64,000 bases of DNA from Lachnospiraceae bacterium UBA3273 (GCA_002362385.1 DEUB01000029.1:236481-300480); one strand, 5' to 3'. Positions 7,192 to 16,748 are shown, numbered from the stretch's first letter. Numbers and translations are program-made. Notes: generated by a model not told the origin, from the sequence alone.

Positions 7192-8104
7192 CCGTCTTTC
7201 CTCCCTTCTTTACTTTTGCAGGATGCGTCGCTTTGTATTTGCCGCTCCAATAAGGAATTGCCAGGAAGACGGCAACGATCAACGCACTGAAAAGTTTCAG
7301 ATCCGTTGTGCTTAATCCAAGCTGCAGTACAAGGGCAATGACCGCAAAATAAATCACGCAGCCTATGACTACGGAAAACAGCCTTAATGCAAAATTGCGG
7401 AATATTTTTCCGAAAAGGACTTCTCCGATAATAACGGATGCCAATCCGATTACAATTGCGCCCCTTCCCATATTGATATCGGCATTTCCGTTATACTGGG
7501 CATAGAGAGCGCCCGACAAAGCCACCAGACCGTTGGAAAGGACCAGACCGATGATCTTGCCTATATTGGTATTGATTCCCTGGGCCCTGGCCATATTTTC
7601 ATTACATCCTGTGGCGCGGACAGCCGAACCGATCTCCGTACCCAAAAACCAATATAGAATGCCTATTAATACTACTACAAATATAAGCCCTACTACAATT
7701 GCCGGCGTAATATATCTTAAACTGACGACCAGGTCATACTTGTCCACACTGACAGCCTGATTGGACTTTCCCATAATTCTCATATTGATGGAATATAACC
7801 CCAGCTGACTTAAAATTCCCGCCAGGATACCGGGTATCCCCATTACCGTATGGAAAAATCCCGTTAAAAATCCCGCCAGCATTCCGGCTGCAAAAGCTGC
7901 CAGAAGCGCGACATATGGATTGATCCCCTTCATGATCAGCATGACCGCCACTGCACCGCCGGTACAAAGGCTGCCGTCTACAGTCAGATCCGCAAAATCA
8001 AGCACCTTATAGGTTATGTAGACGCCGATTGCCATAATTCCCATTAACACACCCTGTGCGACGGAACCCGGCAGCGCATTTAACAATGCAACAATATTTA
8101 ACAT
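7178..8104 (-). CDS. ABC transporter permease (BPD_transp_2 type)
   Basis: This 308-aa integral membrane protein has about eight to nine hydrophobic segments, consistent with the branched-chain amino acid/sugar type of permease (LivH/YtfT-like, PF02653). The block VRATGCNENMARAQGINT before a membrane segment matches the cytoplasmic loop of this family that contacts the ATPase. GGAGG lies 9 nt before the ATG. It sits between the lipoprotein gene and the ATPase gene. The C-terminal tail is basic (KYKATHPAKVKKGGK). The substrate is not decided by sequence; relatives paired with ABC_sub_bind proteins are often linked to aromatic amino acids. Confidence 0.9.
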   Translation of the reverse strand: MLNIVALLNALPGSVAQGVLMGIMAIGVYITYKVLDFADLTVDGSLCTGGAVAVMLIMKGINPYVALLAAFAAGMLAGFLTGFFHTVMGIPGILAGILSQLGLYSINMRIMGKSNQAVSVDKYDLVVSLRYITPAIVVGLIFVVVLIGILYWFLGTEIGSAVRATGCNENMARAQGINTNIGKIIGLVLSNGLVALSGALYAQYNGNADINMGRGAIVIGLASVIIGEVLFGKIFRNFALRLFSVVIGCVIYFAVIALVLQLGLSTTDLKLFSALIVAVFLAIPYWSGKYKATHPAKVKKGGKTDAGN

Positions 8105-8223
8105 ATTTAAACCTCCGTGTAAATGAAATCAGTGGAAAAAACCACTCAGCAGTTAGTATAACAAAAATATGGAAAAGAAGGAATAAAAAAATTAAAAATA
8201 GTCTAAAAATAATAAAACGTAGC

Positions 8224-8251
8224 AAAAGGATGTGTAAAAACACACCCTTTT
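8224..8251 (-). promoter_or_regulatory. Intercistronic hairpin between binding protein and permease genes
   Basis: AAAAGGATGTGT (8224-8235) pairs with ACACACCCTTTT (8240-8251) with one mismatch, in the 183-nt gap after the binding-protein stop. It has no clean T run, so it could be a partial terminator or an mRNA-stabilising stem that favours more binding protein than permease. The rest of the gap is AT-rich and shows no gene. Confidence 0.55.
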
Positions 8252-8287
8252 ACAAAACGTTCTGCAAACCGGATAATAATTACCGGA

Positions 8288-9331
8288 TTACTCTTCTTCT
8301 TTTTCAATTGCAACTAAATCTTCCGGAATGGTCCAGTTAATGGCTTCTGCAACTTCAGGATTGTACTTTGCAACAATACCGTCAGAAACATAACCGATAG
8401 GGGTCGTTGCAGGATCCGCTCCGTTTACAAGAATCTCATAAGCCATTTCCCCCGCTTTATATCCCAGATCATAATAGCTGATACTTAAAGTCGCAAGACC
8501 GCCATTACCGCACATATTTTCTTCGCCGCAGATAACGGGAATGTTTGCGGGAACCGTTACATTCTTAACGATCTCAATATTGTCGGCAAAGGTATTGTCC
8601 GTAGGAATATATACACAGTCGCACTCTGCAATTGCCGCTGTAATAACCGACTGAACTTCGTTGGAATCTGCTGCGGTAAATACCTCATACTCAATGCCCG
8701 CGTCCTTTAAATACTTTGCCGCCAGATCTGCCTGGTATACGGAGTTTGCTTCGGATGAGCAGTATACGACAGCCACCTTTGTAACGTCGGGACATACTCT
8801 CTGTAATAATGCGATCTGCTCGTCTACAGGGGCAAGGTCCGAAACGCCGGTAACATTTGTGCCGGGTTCTTCGTTGCTGTTTACAACTTCTGCCGTAATG
8901 AAGTCTGTTACGCTTGTTCCCACAATGGGAATTTCATTGGTGGCAGCTGCTGCGGACTGAAGCGCAGGCGTAGCATTTGCCATGATCAGATCAACGTTGT
9001 CATTTACAAATTTTGTAGAAATAGTAGCGCAGTTTGTAGCTTCGCCCTGTGCGTTCTGGTAATCAAAGGTAACCTTATCTCCCAGTTTGTCCTTTAATGC
9101 ATCCTCAAAACCTTCTGTCGCCGCATCAAGAGCCGGATGCTCAACCAACTGGATAATACCAATGTTGTAGGTATCTCCTTCTGAACCTGCTCCCTCGGAA
9201 TCCGTTCCTTCTGCACTGCCGTCCTCTTCTGTTGCCGGAGCGTTTGTCTCATCAGCTGGCGCAGAACCGCAGCCTGTTAATAAGGATGCAGACAAAACGC
9301 CGACTAAAAGCATTGCCATGAGTTTTTTCAT
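8288..9331 (-). CDS. ABC transporter substrate-binding lipoprotein (ABC_sub_bind family)
   Basis: The protein is 347 aa from the ATG at 9331, which has GGGAGG 9 nt upstream; the longer open frame runs through the promoter and is not used. Residues 1-20 form a lipoprotein signal with lipobox LLTGC. An Asp/Glu/Ala-rich linker follows. The mature part matches the ABC_sub_bind fold: YNIGIIQLVEHPALDAATEGF, VDLIMANATPALQSAAAAT, IPIVGTSVTDF, and VYIPTDNTFADN. It would bind a ligand outside the membrane and deliver it to the permease at 7178-8104. Family members are often assigned to tryptophan or tyrosine, but no T-box leader is visible here, so the ligand is left open. Confidence 0.92.
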   Translation of the reverse strand: MKKLMAMLLVGVLSASLLTGCGSAPADETNAPATEEDGSAEGTDSEGAGSEGDTYNIGIIQLVEHPALDAATEGFEDALKDKLGDKVTFDYQNAQGEATNCATISTKFVNDNVDLIMANATPALQSAAAATNEIPIVGTSVTDFITAEVVNSNEEPGTNVTGVSDLAPVDEQIALLQRVCPDVTKVAVVYCSSEANSVYQADLAAKYLKDAGIEYEVFTAADSNEVQSVITAAIAECDCVYIPTDNTFADNIEIVKNVTVPANIPVICGEENMCGNGGLATLSISYYDLGYKAGEMAYEILVNGADPATTPIGYVSDGIVAKYNPEVAEAINWTIPEDLVAIEKEEE

Positions 9332-9434
9332 AATTTCTTCCTCCCTTTTTCCTGCCGCAGCCGGGTATAAAACTCTCCCGGTCATACGGTTTAACATAAC
9401 GTTTGTTGAGCTCTTTATCACTTCAACTTGATAA

Positions 9435-9463
9435 AATATACAATAATTCTCACGATTTGTCAA
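9435..9463 (-). promoter_or_regulatory. Sigma-A type promoter of the ABC importer operon
   Basis: On the minus strand, TTGACA (9458-9463), a 17-nt spacer and TATATT (9435-9440) form a near-consensus promoter about 100 nt before the lipoprotein start. Confidence 0.82.
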
Positions 9464-9507
9464 TAGAAAGAATATTATGAATTTTAAGCCGGACGACAGT
9501 TCTATGG

Positions 9508-10176
9508 TCAAATAATCTCTATCACATTACCTTCCTGCTTATAAATGGAATTTTCATCCACCCATCCTCTTACGGAATTTAAAGGATATATCCTTGTATT
9601 TTTTCCGATCACGGTTCCCGGATTCAGCACCGTATTGCATCCCACCTGAACGCCGTCTCCTACTACGGCTCCCAGCTTTCTTAAGCCCGTTTCGATCTGG
9701 CCTAAGGGAAATTTAATTACCACATTTTTTTTGTCATTTTTTATGTTCGATGTAATGGCTCCGGCTCCTAAATGCGCCCTGTAGCCCAACACACTGTCTC
9801 CCACATAATTGTAATGGGGAACTTCCACCTCATCAAACAACAGGCTGTTTTTGATCTCACAGGAATTGCCTACAACGGCGCCCTTTCCGATAATGGCATT
9901 TCCCCTGATAAAGGCACAGTGCCTGATCTGCGCATCGGCATCAATGATGCAGGGCCCCGTAATGCTTGCGCTGTCTGCAATCCTGGCAGATTTTGCGATC
10001 CATATATTTTCTCCCACCTGATTAAAGTCCTCAGCAGGAAGCATAGGGCCCAACTGCATAATAAATGATTCGAGCCGGGGCAGGACCTCCCACGGATATT
10101 CGATCCCGTCGAATAAAAATTGTGCCAGAGTTTTGTTGACATCCAGATAGTTATCGATTTTGAACATTTGTAACAT
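9508..10176 (-). CDS. Left-handed beta-helix acyltransferase / nucleotidyltransferase-like protein
   Basis: The protein is 222 aa from the ATG at 10176 (AGGGAGAG 8 nt upstream). It contains many hexapeptide-type turns typical of a left-handed beta helix: NIWIAKSARIADSASI, CIIDADAQIRHCAFIRGNAIIG, VVGNSC, and the C-terminal NPGTVIGKNTRIYP. The pattern resembles the C-terminal half of GlmU-like sugar nucleotide enzymes, with LGAGAITSNIKND matching the acetyl-CoA region. The N-terminal 60 residues do not look like a pyrophosphorylase domain, so it may be a stand-alone acyltransferase. It is the last gene of the argH-asd-EAL-topB unit, 16 nt after topB. Substrate unknown. Confidence 0.75.
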   Translation of the reverse strand: MLQMFKIDNYLDVNKTLAQFLFDGIEYPWEVLPRLESFIMQLGPMLPAEDFNQVGENIWIAKSARIADSASITGPCIIDADAQIRHCAFIRGNAIIGKGAVVGNSCEIKNSLLFDEVEVPHYNYVGDSVLGYRAHLGAGAITSNIKNDKKNVVIKFPLGQIETGLRKLGAVVGDGVQVGCNTVLNPGTVIGKNTRIYPLNSVRGWVDENSIYKQEGNVIEII

Positions 10177-10192
10177 ACGCTTCTCTCCCTTT

Positions 10193-12253
10193 TTATTTTT
10201 TTGCTTTACCCTTTTTCCCTTCAGTACCGGCATAATTGCTTTTCACATAGGACATACACCGGTTTAAATAGCCCCTGTTGTCCGTCTGCTTTACATAGTC
10301 GGTCCTTCTGGTAATAAACCCTTTTAATTTTACCATATATTCATCAGGAGTAATATCCCCCTCCGCCACTAAAGTCAGTCCCTTTTCCCAGCTGGCAGTC
10401 AGCTTCGGATCTAACATGGACTTAATGGAACAGCTTACCACTTCGTAAATAACCTCCCCCAAACATGCGGGGGTAATGATCTGGGTCTTTTTATTTAAGT
10501 TTAAGTACCCATTTGCCACCAGTTTTTTGAGTATCTCTGCCCTGGTTGCCGATGTGCCGATACCGCTGCCCTTGATTTGTTCCCTCAGTGCCTCATCCTC
10601 TATGAGCTGGCCCGCATTTTCCATGGCAAGGATCATAGAACCGGAATTATATCTCTTTGGCGGGGAAGTTTCTCCTTCCTTCATGGACAGACCCGCAATG
10701 GGAATTTCGGTTCCTTTTTTCAGTGCGGCAAGCTTTATGCGGAGAGCATCATCCACGCCTTTTTCCTGACTGTCGTTTTCACTTTCGCCTGTCTTTCTCT
10801 CCTCTTCCTTTTCCGGATCCCTGGCTTTGGAAAAGCTGTACTTTACTGCCGCCAGATAGCCGGGATTTACCATGACCTTAAAGGAAGCAAAGAAAAACTC
10901 CTTCTCCTTTTGTAAAGTCAGTGATAATTTTTTATATTCCGCCGGAGGATAAAAAATGCTTAAAAATCTGCCGCAGATCAATTCATAGACCTTTGCCGCC
11001 GTGGGATGAAGGCCGTTTAACGCCCCGAATCCCTGACCCGTAGGTATAATGGCATAGTGATCCGTAATCATTTTATCGTTTACGTATTTTGTTTTTGCAA
11101 TGCCCTCATAGGTTTTATGTTCGATGACCCAGGCCGCACGCTCCGCCATAGGAGCGTAAGAAGAAAGGCCTCTTATATTTTTGTAGATCTCCTTTGCCAC
11201 CGCCGTGGATAACACTCTAGCATCCGTTCTCGGATAAGTGGTCAGCTTCTTTTCATAAAGTTCCTGGACGATCCGCAAAGTTTCGTCGGGACTGATCTTA
11301 AAAAGCCTTGAGCAGTCATTCTGCAGTTCAGCCAGATTGTATAAAAGGGGCGGATTTTTCTTTTCCTTTTTCTTTTCGACCCCGGAAACCACCATTTTGT
11401 CATGAGGTTTCAGCTTTTCTATGAGTTCTTTAGCGCTCTCTTCCTTTTTAAAGCCGTTTTCTTTGTATAAGAGAGGGGAATTAAAATAATCAGAGCCCTC
11501 CACCGCTTTCCATTCCGTTTCAAAGGAACTGCCTTCTAAATCCATTTCTCCTATAATGCGGTAAAAAGGAGTTTTCTCAAAATGGCGTATCTCCCGTTCC
11601 CGGTCCACCACCATTCCCAGCACGCAGGTCATAACGCGCCCCACGGAAACAACGGCATTTTTTTCCAGGGAAAGCGCATTCTTGATATAATCGCCGTATT
11701 TTAACGTGAGCAGCCTCGAAAAATTGATTCCCATCAGGTAATCTTCTTTTGCGCGAAGATAGGCGGAAGCGCTTAAATTATCATATTCCGACAGATCCCT
11801 GGCTTCTTTGATCCCTCGCAGAATTTCCTCTTCGGTCTGGGAATCGATCCAGACTCTTCTTCTATCTTTTCCCTGAACATGGGCTTCCTGCTCCACCAGC
11901 CTGTATATGTATTCCCCTTCCCTTCCCGAGTCGGTGCATACGTAGATCCGTTTTACATCATCCCGGTTCAACAAACCGTTCACGATCTGGAACTGTTTTT
12001 TTACGCTCCCGATCACTTCATATTTGAATTTATCTCCCGGCGGGAAAAAGGGAAGGGTATTTAAAGACCATCTTTTTAAATTTTCATCGTATGCGTCAGG
12101 ATAGCTCATGGTAACCAAATGGCCCACGCACCAGGTTACAACCGCGCTCTCGGATTCCATATAGCCGTCAAAGGATTTCATCTGTTCCTTTAACGCCTTG
12201 GCAAACTCCCTTGCAACACTGGGTTTTTCCGCAATATATAAACTCTTATCCAT
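10193..12253 (-). CDS. topB: DNA topoisomerase III
   Basis: This 686-aa type IA topoisomerase decatenates and relaxes DNA by single-strand passage. The Toprim domain opens with YIAEKPSVAREFAKAL and contains CTDSGREGEYIYR; the catalytic tyrosine is in the TTYPRTDARVLS motif (around residue 340). The GSGIGTSATRAEILKKL block, typical of bacterial TopB, is present near residue 570. The tail is lysine-rich (KGKAKK) and lacks the zinc ribbons of TopA. Length fits the family. Upstream spacing to the EAL gene is 20 nt, suggesting cotranscription. It may be a chromosomal housekeeping copy or one of several; clostridial genomes and mobile elements often carry extra topB genes, but no element genes flank it. 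Confidence 0.94.
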   Translation of the reverse strand: MDKSLYIAEKPSVAREFAKALKEQMKSFDGYMESESAVVTWCVGHLVTMSYPDAYDENLKRWSLNTLPFFPPGDKFKYEVIGSVKKQFQIVNGLLNRDDVKRIYVCTDSGREGEYIYRLVEQEAHVQGKDRRRVWIDSQTEEEILRGIKEARDLSEYDNLSASAYLRAKEDYLMGINFSRLLTLKYGDYIKNALSLEKNAVVSVGRVMTCVLGMVVDREREIRHFEKTPFYRIIGEMDLEGSSFETEWKAVEGSDYFNSPLLYKENGFKKEESAKELIEKLKPHDKMVVSGVEKKKEKKNPPLLYNLAELQNDCSRLFKISPDETLRIVQELYEKKLTTYPRTDARVLSTAVAKEIYKNIRGLSSYAPMAERAAWVIEHKTYEGIAKTKYVNDKMITDHYAIIPTGQGFGALNGLHPTAAKVYELICGRFLSIFYPPAEYKKLSLTLQKEKEFFFASFKVMVNPGYLAAVKYSFSKARDPEKEEERKTGESENDSQEKGVDDALRIKLAALKKGTEIPIAGLSMKEGETSPPKRYNSGSMILAMENAGQLIEDEALREQIKGSGIGTSATRAEILKKLVANGYLNLNKKTQIITPACLGEVIYEVVSCSIKSMLDPKLTASWEKGLTLVAEGDITPDEYMVKLKGFITRRTDYVKQTDNRGYLNRCMSYVKSNYAGTEGKKGKAKK

Positions 12254-12273
12254 GTAAATTCCTTTTGATCAAA

Positions 12274-14001
12274 TCAAACGCCTGCACTTCTCTGCTTTAA
12301 TAAACCTGCTATTTCCTCGGCAGGCATAGGTTTTCCCAATAAAAACCCCTGAATGTTATCGCATTCGATCTTCTTCAGATATTCGTACTGTTCTTCTGTC
12401 TCCACGCCCTCGGCAACTGTTTCAAAGCCCAGCTTCTTGACCATGGAAACAATGGATTCCGTAATTACCTGGGTGCTTTCATCCTGAATGACCGTATCAA
12501 TAAAAGACTTGTCAATTTTCAAAGTATCAATAGGAAGACCTTTTAAATAGGACAAGGAAGAATATCCCGTCCCAAAATCGTCCAAAGAAATCTTGATCCC
12601 ATATTCCTTCAGTATACGGAGCTTTGATACCACCTGTTCAAAATCGTCGATCAGAACGCTTTCCGTGATCTCCAATTCGATGTCTTTGGGATTGACCCGG
12701 TATTTCTCCAGAATTTCCAAAAGATTGCTGACAAAATCAGGCCTTTTGTACTGTATGGCGGAGATATTCAAAGACAGTACCATGTCGCAGTTATAGTTTT
12801 CTCTCCATGCGGCATATTTGCGTATGCCTTCCTCCAATACCCATGTGCCTATGGGAACGATCATCCCGTTCTTTTCGGCAATGGGAATGAATACGCCGGG
12901 GCTGATCATTTTCCCCGAATCGTCCTGCCAGCGGATCAGCGCCTCCACTCCCCGCAGTTTTTGGGATTTGGAATCATATTGGGGCTGGTAATACAATAAG
13001 AACCGGTTCATGTTAACGGCTTCTTTTAATTTGTTCTCTATATTGATATTATCAATGAAATCCTGAAAAATAGGCGGTTCAAAGTATTTCATGCTGTTAG
13101 GGCCGTGTTCCTTGGCACGAAACATAACGATTTCCGAACAATTGATCAGTTCCAGGCTGTTTCCCGCCGCTTCCGGAAATTCCGCCACTCCCGCGCATAC
13201 GGAAATGGACACTTCATGCTTTCCCATAACATAAAAGGGCTCGTTCACTCTCTGCACGATCTTACCGAAAAGCTTTTCTATACTGTGGCTTCCTACCGGG
13301 TTTCTTACGGCTATATAGTAAGTGTCGTCCGTTACGTGGGCAATAATGGTCCGCTCATCCATAAACTCCTTTAAAAACAGACCGAATGCCTGTATCAGTT
13401 CGTCTCCCGCAACCAGTCCCAGACCGTCGTTGATCTTTTTAAAATTGTCTATATCCACACACATAACGGCAACAATTTCCCCGCTGTCCTGGGCTTCCCT
13501 GATCCATTCGCTCAAAATACGGACAAAATAATTTCTGTTGTAAAGACCGGTCAGCACATCATAATATGCCATATAGCGCAATTCTTCGTTCTGTTTTTTG
13601 AACTTGGTAATATCTCTGATGCGCAGCACCTTTTCTGCCGGCGCTCCGCCCTCGTATTGAACCGTAGCTTCAAACTCAAGCCATTTTTTCAGGGAAGGGA
13701 AATAGCACTCCATTACTTTATTCTCTTCTCCGGATTTTTCCGGGAACAGAACCTGTCTCAGTTCGCTTTTATCCCGGTCTTCTGCCAGATCTAAAAGTTT
13801 TACCATATCCCCCAGCGCCTCTGCCTGAAAATCAAAAAATCCCTTCCAGTTTCCCAATACGTCCAGTTTGTTCTTTTTGAAATCAATATAAAGAAATGCA
13901 TTTTGGGAAGTGGAACAAACCAACTGATACATTTTCTCCTTATTGTTCAATTGCTGATTCAATGCACGAACCATGTCAAGTTGAAATTGTAAATCGTTCA
14001 T
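12274..14001 (-). CDS. EAL-domain c-di-GMP phosphodiesterase with degenerate GGDEF
   Basis: The protein is 575 aa. An N-terminal PAS-like sensor region (about residues 20-145) is followed by a GGDEF-fold domain (about 150-310) whose signature reads TDDTY where GGDEF is expected. It therefore likely lacks cyclase activity, though it may bind GTP. The C-terminal EAL domain (about 325-570) keeps the catalytic set: EALIRW, LEITES, DDFGTGYSS, KIDKSFI, and EGVETEEQ with QGFLLG. It should degrade c-di-GMP to pGpG. No membrane segment is visible, so sensing is cytoplasmic. The gene lies between asd and topB in one transcript direction, an unusual setting for a signalling gene. Confidence 0.9.
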   Translation of the reverse strand: MNDLQFQLDMVRALNQQLNNKEKMYQLVCSTSQNAFLYIDFKKNKLDVLGNWKGFFDFQAEALGDMVKLLDLAEDRDKSELRQVLFPEKSGEENKVMECYFPSLKKWLEFEATVQYEGGAPAEKVLRIRDITKFKKQNEELRYMAYYDVLTGLYNRNYFVRILSEWIREAQDSGEIVAVMCVDIDNFKKINDGLGLVAGDELIQAFGLFLKEFMDERTIIAHVTDDTYYIAVRNPVGSHSIEKLFGKIVQRVNEPFYVMGKHEVSISVCAGVAEFPEAAGNSLELINCSEIVMFRAKEHGPNSMKYFEPPIFQDFIDNINIENKLKEAVNMNRFLLYYQPQYDSKSQKLRGVEALIRWQDDSGKMISPGVFIPIAEKNGMIVPIGTWVLEEGIRKYAAWRENYNCDMVLSLNISAIQYKRPDFVSNLLEILEKYRVNPKDIELEITESVLIDDFEQVVSKLRILKEYGIKISLDDFGTGYSSLSYLKGLPIDTLKIDKSFIDTVIQDESTQVITESIVSMVKKLGFETVAEGVETEEQYEYLKKIECDNIQGFLLGKPMPAEEIAGLLKQRSAGV

Positions 14002-14070
14002 TTGTTCAACCTTCCCTTTCCTGCTTCATAACAAATTAAGTTCCCGCTGTCTGCGGTAAAAAAGATATGA

Positions 14071-15156
14071 CTATTTTTTAGAAATGAATCCCTGTGCCTT
14101 TAATAATTCCGCACATAAAACGGCTCCGCCTGCGGCGCCTCTTACAGTATTATGTGATAATCCCACAAATTTATAATCGTAAATGGTATCTTCCCTCAAA
14201 CGTCCGATGGAAATGCCCATACCTCTTTCATAATCCACATCCGCTTTTACCTGAGGCCTGTTATCCTCTTCCATATATTGGATAAACTGTTTGGGTGCAA
14301 AAGGCAGGTCTAATTCCTGGGGAACGCCCTTAAAAGCCGCCAGCTTTTCAAGCAGCTGCTCTTTGGAGGGTTTCTTTCTGAATTTAACAAATACGGCAGC
14401 CGTATGTCCGTTTAATACGGGAACGCGGATGCACTGGCAGGAAATCTTGGGCTCAGATGCCGGAACGATCTGTCCGTTTTCCACCTTGCCGTAAATTCTC
14501 AAGGGCTCTTTTTCGCTTTTTTCCTCTTCCCCGCCAATATAAGGGATAATGTTCTCCACCATTTCAGGCCATTCCTTAAAGGTCTTTCCTGCGCCGGAAA
14601 TCGCCTGATAAGTGGTTGCGATCACTTCGTAAGGCTCAAATTCACGCCACGCATAAAGGACGGGCGCATAGCTTTGAATGGAACAGTTTGGCTTTACGGC
14701 CACAAAGCCTTTTGTAGTGCCCAAACGTTTCTTTTGCGCTTCAATAACCTCCGTATGTTCGGGATTGATCTCCGGAATGATCATGGGCACATCCGGCGTC
14801 CATCTGTGAGCGGAGTTATTGGAGACAACGGGGGTTTCCGTCTTTGCATAAGCATCCTCGATTGCCCTGATCTCTTCCTTTGTCATATCAACGGCCGAAA
14901 AAACAAAATCAACCTCTGCCGCAACCTTCTCCACTTCGTTTACATTTTTTACAATTATATTTTTTACTGCCTCAGGCATGGGCGTATCCATTTTCCATCT
15001 GCCGCCTACAGCCTCTTCATAGGTCTTTCCTGCAGACCTTTCGCTTGCCGCAACGGTAGTTACCTCAAACCACGGATGATCCTCAAGCAGGGCAATAAAT
15101 CTCTGTCCTACCATACCTGTTCCGCCTAAAATACCGACTTTTAACTTTTCACTCAT
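14071..15156 (-). CDS. asd: Aspartate-semialdehyde dehydrogenase
   Basis: The protein is about 361 aa. It converts aspartyl phosphate to aspartate semialdehyde with NADPH, the branch point for lysine/diaminopimelate, threonine and methionine. The ATG at 15156 is preferred over one at 15177 because the only ribosome site (GAGGAG) lies between them. The N-terminal Rossmann motif is GILGGTGMVGQRF. The catalytic cysteine is in AVKPNCSIQSY, and the C-terminal histidine region is GLSHNTVRGAAGGAV. The sequence is the archaeal/fungal-like ASADH type found in many Clostridia. It lies 48 nt after argH with no terminator between, so the two are probably cotranscribed. Confidence 0.94.
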   Translation of the reverse strand: MSEKLKVGILGGTGMVGQRFIALLEDHPWFEVTTVAASERSAGKTYEEAVGGRWKMDTPMPEAVKNIIVKNVNEVEKVAAEVDFVFSAVDMTKEEIRAIEDAYAKTETPVVSNNSAHRWTPDVPMIIPEINPEHTEVIEAQKKRLGTTKGFVAVKPNCSIQSYAPVLYAWREFEPYEVIATTYQAISGAGKTFKEWPEMVENIIPYIGGEEEKSEKEPLRIYGKVENGQIVPASEPKISCQCIRVPVLNGHTAAVFVKFRKKPSKEQLLEKLAAFKGVPQELDLPFAPKQFIQYMEEDNRPQVKADVDYERGMGISIGRLREDTIYDYKFVGLSHNTVRGAAGGAVLCAELLKAQGFISKK

Positions 15157-15204
15157 TTTTTCATTCTCCTCACTCATTTTGTAACTATATTTATAAGCAT
15201 TCGC

Positions 15205-16608
15205 TTAATAAATCAAATCCCTGTCCTTCCAGTCGCTTTGAAGATATTCTTTTTCCATGGCAATGACCTTCTCCATAGCGGCCTTCCCCGGCGCTCCCAT
15301 GGTAAGCCTTTTTTCCACACAGGTCTTTAAGCTGACGGCATCGTAAATATCCGGCTCAAAGACTTCGCTGATCTCTTTGAATTCCTCCATGGTCAGATCC
15401 AGGATCCCCTTATTTTTTTCAATGCAGGTCAATACCAGCCTGCCGATGATGCCGTGGGCATCCCTGAAGGGCACCCCGTGGTTTACCAGATAATCCGCCG
15501 CATCGGTGGCGTTGGTAAAGCCGTTTATGGCGCTGCTCTCCATAACGTCCTTTCTGAATTTCATGGTAGAGATCATACCTTTAAATAATGCAAGGCATCC
15601 CTTTACCGTATCGATGGCGTCAAAGGTCAGCTCCTTATCCTCCTGCATATCCTTATTGTAAGCAAGGGGGATTCCCTTTAAGACAGTCAGTATGGAAATA
15701 AGCGCTCCGTAGACCCGCCCTGTTTTGCCTCTGACCAACTCCGCAATATCCGGATTTTTCTTTTGGGGCATAATGCTGCTTCCGGTGGAATAGGCGTCGT
15801 CAATTTCCACAAAACGGTATTCATTGGAATTCCAGATAATGATCTCCTCACAAAAGCGGCTCAAATGCATCATCACGGTGGACATGGCACTTAAAAGCTC
15901 TATGAGGTAATCCCTGTCGGCAACGGAATCCATACTGTTTAGAGTAGGTCCTTCAAAGCCTAAAAGGGACGCCGTATATACCCTGTCAAGGGGATAGGTC
16001 GTTCCCGCAAGGGCGCCGGCTCCCAGAGGACAATAATTCATCCTGTGATAGATATCCCGCATACGCAGCCTGTCCCGTTTGAACATTTCAAAATAAGCTC
16101 CCATATGATGAGAAAGGGTAACGGGCTGGGCCTTCTGCAAATGGGTAAAGCCAGGCATATATGTCTCCGTGTTTTTCTCCATGATGTCAAGGAGCGTAGT
16201 AAGCAGTTCCTTTAACAATTCGTCCGTCTCTACGATCTCGCCGCGGATATACAGCTTCATATCCAGCGCGACCTGATCGTTGCGGCTGCGGCCAGTATGA
16301 AGCTTCTTGCCCGTATCGCCGATCCTGTCGATCAGATTGGCTTCCACAAAACTGTGGATATCCTCATATTCTTCCGTGATTGAAAGACTGCCGTTTTCCA
16401 CATCCTCGCGGATACCGGTCAGGCCTTTTACAATGGCATCCTTTTCTTCCGTCTTCAAAATGCCCTGTTTGTGGAGCATGACTACATGGGCGATACTGCC
16501 TTCAATATCCTGCTTTAAGAATCTGCTGTCAAAAGAAATAGATGCGTTAAAGCGGTAAACAAGCTCATCCGTATCCTTTGTAAAACGACCTCCCCATAGC
16601 TGTGCCAT
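15205..16608 (-). CDS. argH: Argininosuccinate lyase
   Basis: The protein is 467 aa and cleaves argininosuccinate to arginine and fumarate, the last step of arginine synthesis. The ATG at 16608 is chosen because GGAGG is 9 nt upstream, while an ATG three codons earlier abuts the ribosome site. Family marks are LWGGRFTKDTDELVYRFNASI at the start, HTGRSRNDQVALD, HLQKAQPVTLSHH, and the signature GSSIMPQKKNPD. Length is standard. It heads the transcript that continues with asd, with its own promoter at 16647-16675. argG, the usual partner, is not next to it. Confidence 0.96.
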   Translation of the reverse strand: MAQLWGGRFTKDTDELVYRFNASISFDSRFLKQDIEGSIAHVVMLHKQGILKTEEKDAIVKGLTGIREDVENGSLSITEEYEDIHSFVEANLIDRIGDTGKKLHTGRSRNDQVALDMKLYIRGEIVETDELLKELLTTLLDIMEKNTETYMPGFTHLQKAQPVTLSHHMGAYFEMFKRDRLRMRDIYHRMNYCPLGAGALAGTTYPLDRVYTASLLGFEGPTLNSMDSVADRDYLIELLSAMSTVMMHLSRFCEEIIIWNSNEYRFVEIDDAYSTGSSIMPQKKNPDIAELVRGKTGRVYGALISILTVLKGIPLAYNKDMQEDKELTFDAIDTVKGCLALFKGMISTMKFRKDVMESSAINGFTNATDAADYLVNHGVPFRDAHGIIGRLVLTCIEKNKGILDLTMEEFKEISEVFEPDIYDAVSLKTCVEKRLTMGAPGKAAMEKVIAMEKEYLQSDWKDRDLIY

Positions 16609-16646
16609 GATTTTCATCCTCCAGATTTAAAGTTAAACTAACCATA

Positions 16647-16675
16647 ATAATATCATAAGGACCGTGCTTTTTCAA
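16647..16675 (-). promoter_or_regulatory. Promoter of argH
   Basis: On the minus strand TTGAAA (16670-16675), a 17-nt spacer and TATTAT (16647-16652) lie 38 nt before the argH start. No separate arginine operator was recognised. Confidence 0.7.
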
Positions 16676-16748
16676 GAAATGCATCACAAAAACCCCTCAC
16701 AAAGTCTTTTTTTCTACATACATTAGTAAAAAAGAGGTCAAATAATTC

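Noticed and set aside
6515..7315. 266-residue plus-strand open frame
   Set aside because: Antisense over the ABC ATPase gene, whose Walker and signature motifs are clear.
9332..9434. T-box leader for the ABC_sub_bind importer
   Set aside because: The leader is about 100 nt and lacks a recognisable T-box core or terminator/antiterminator pair.
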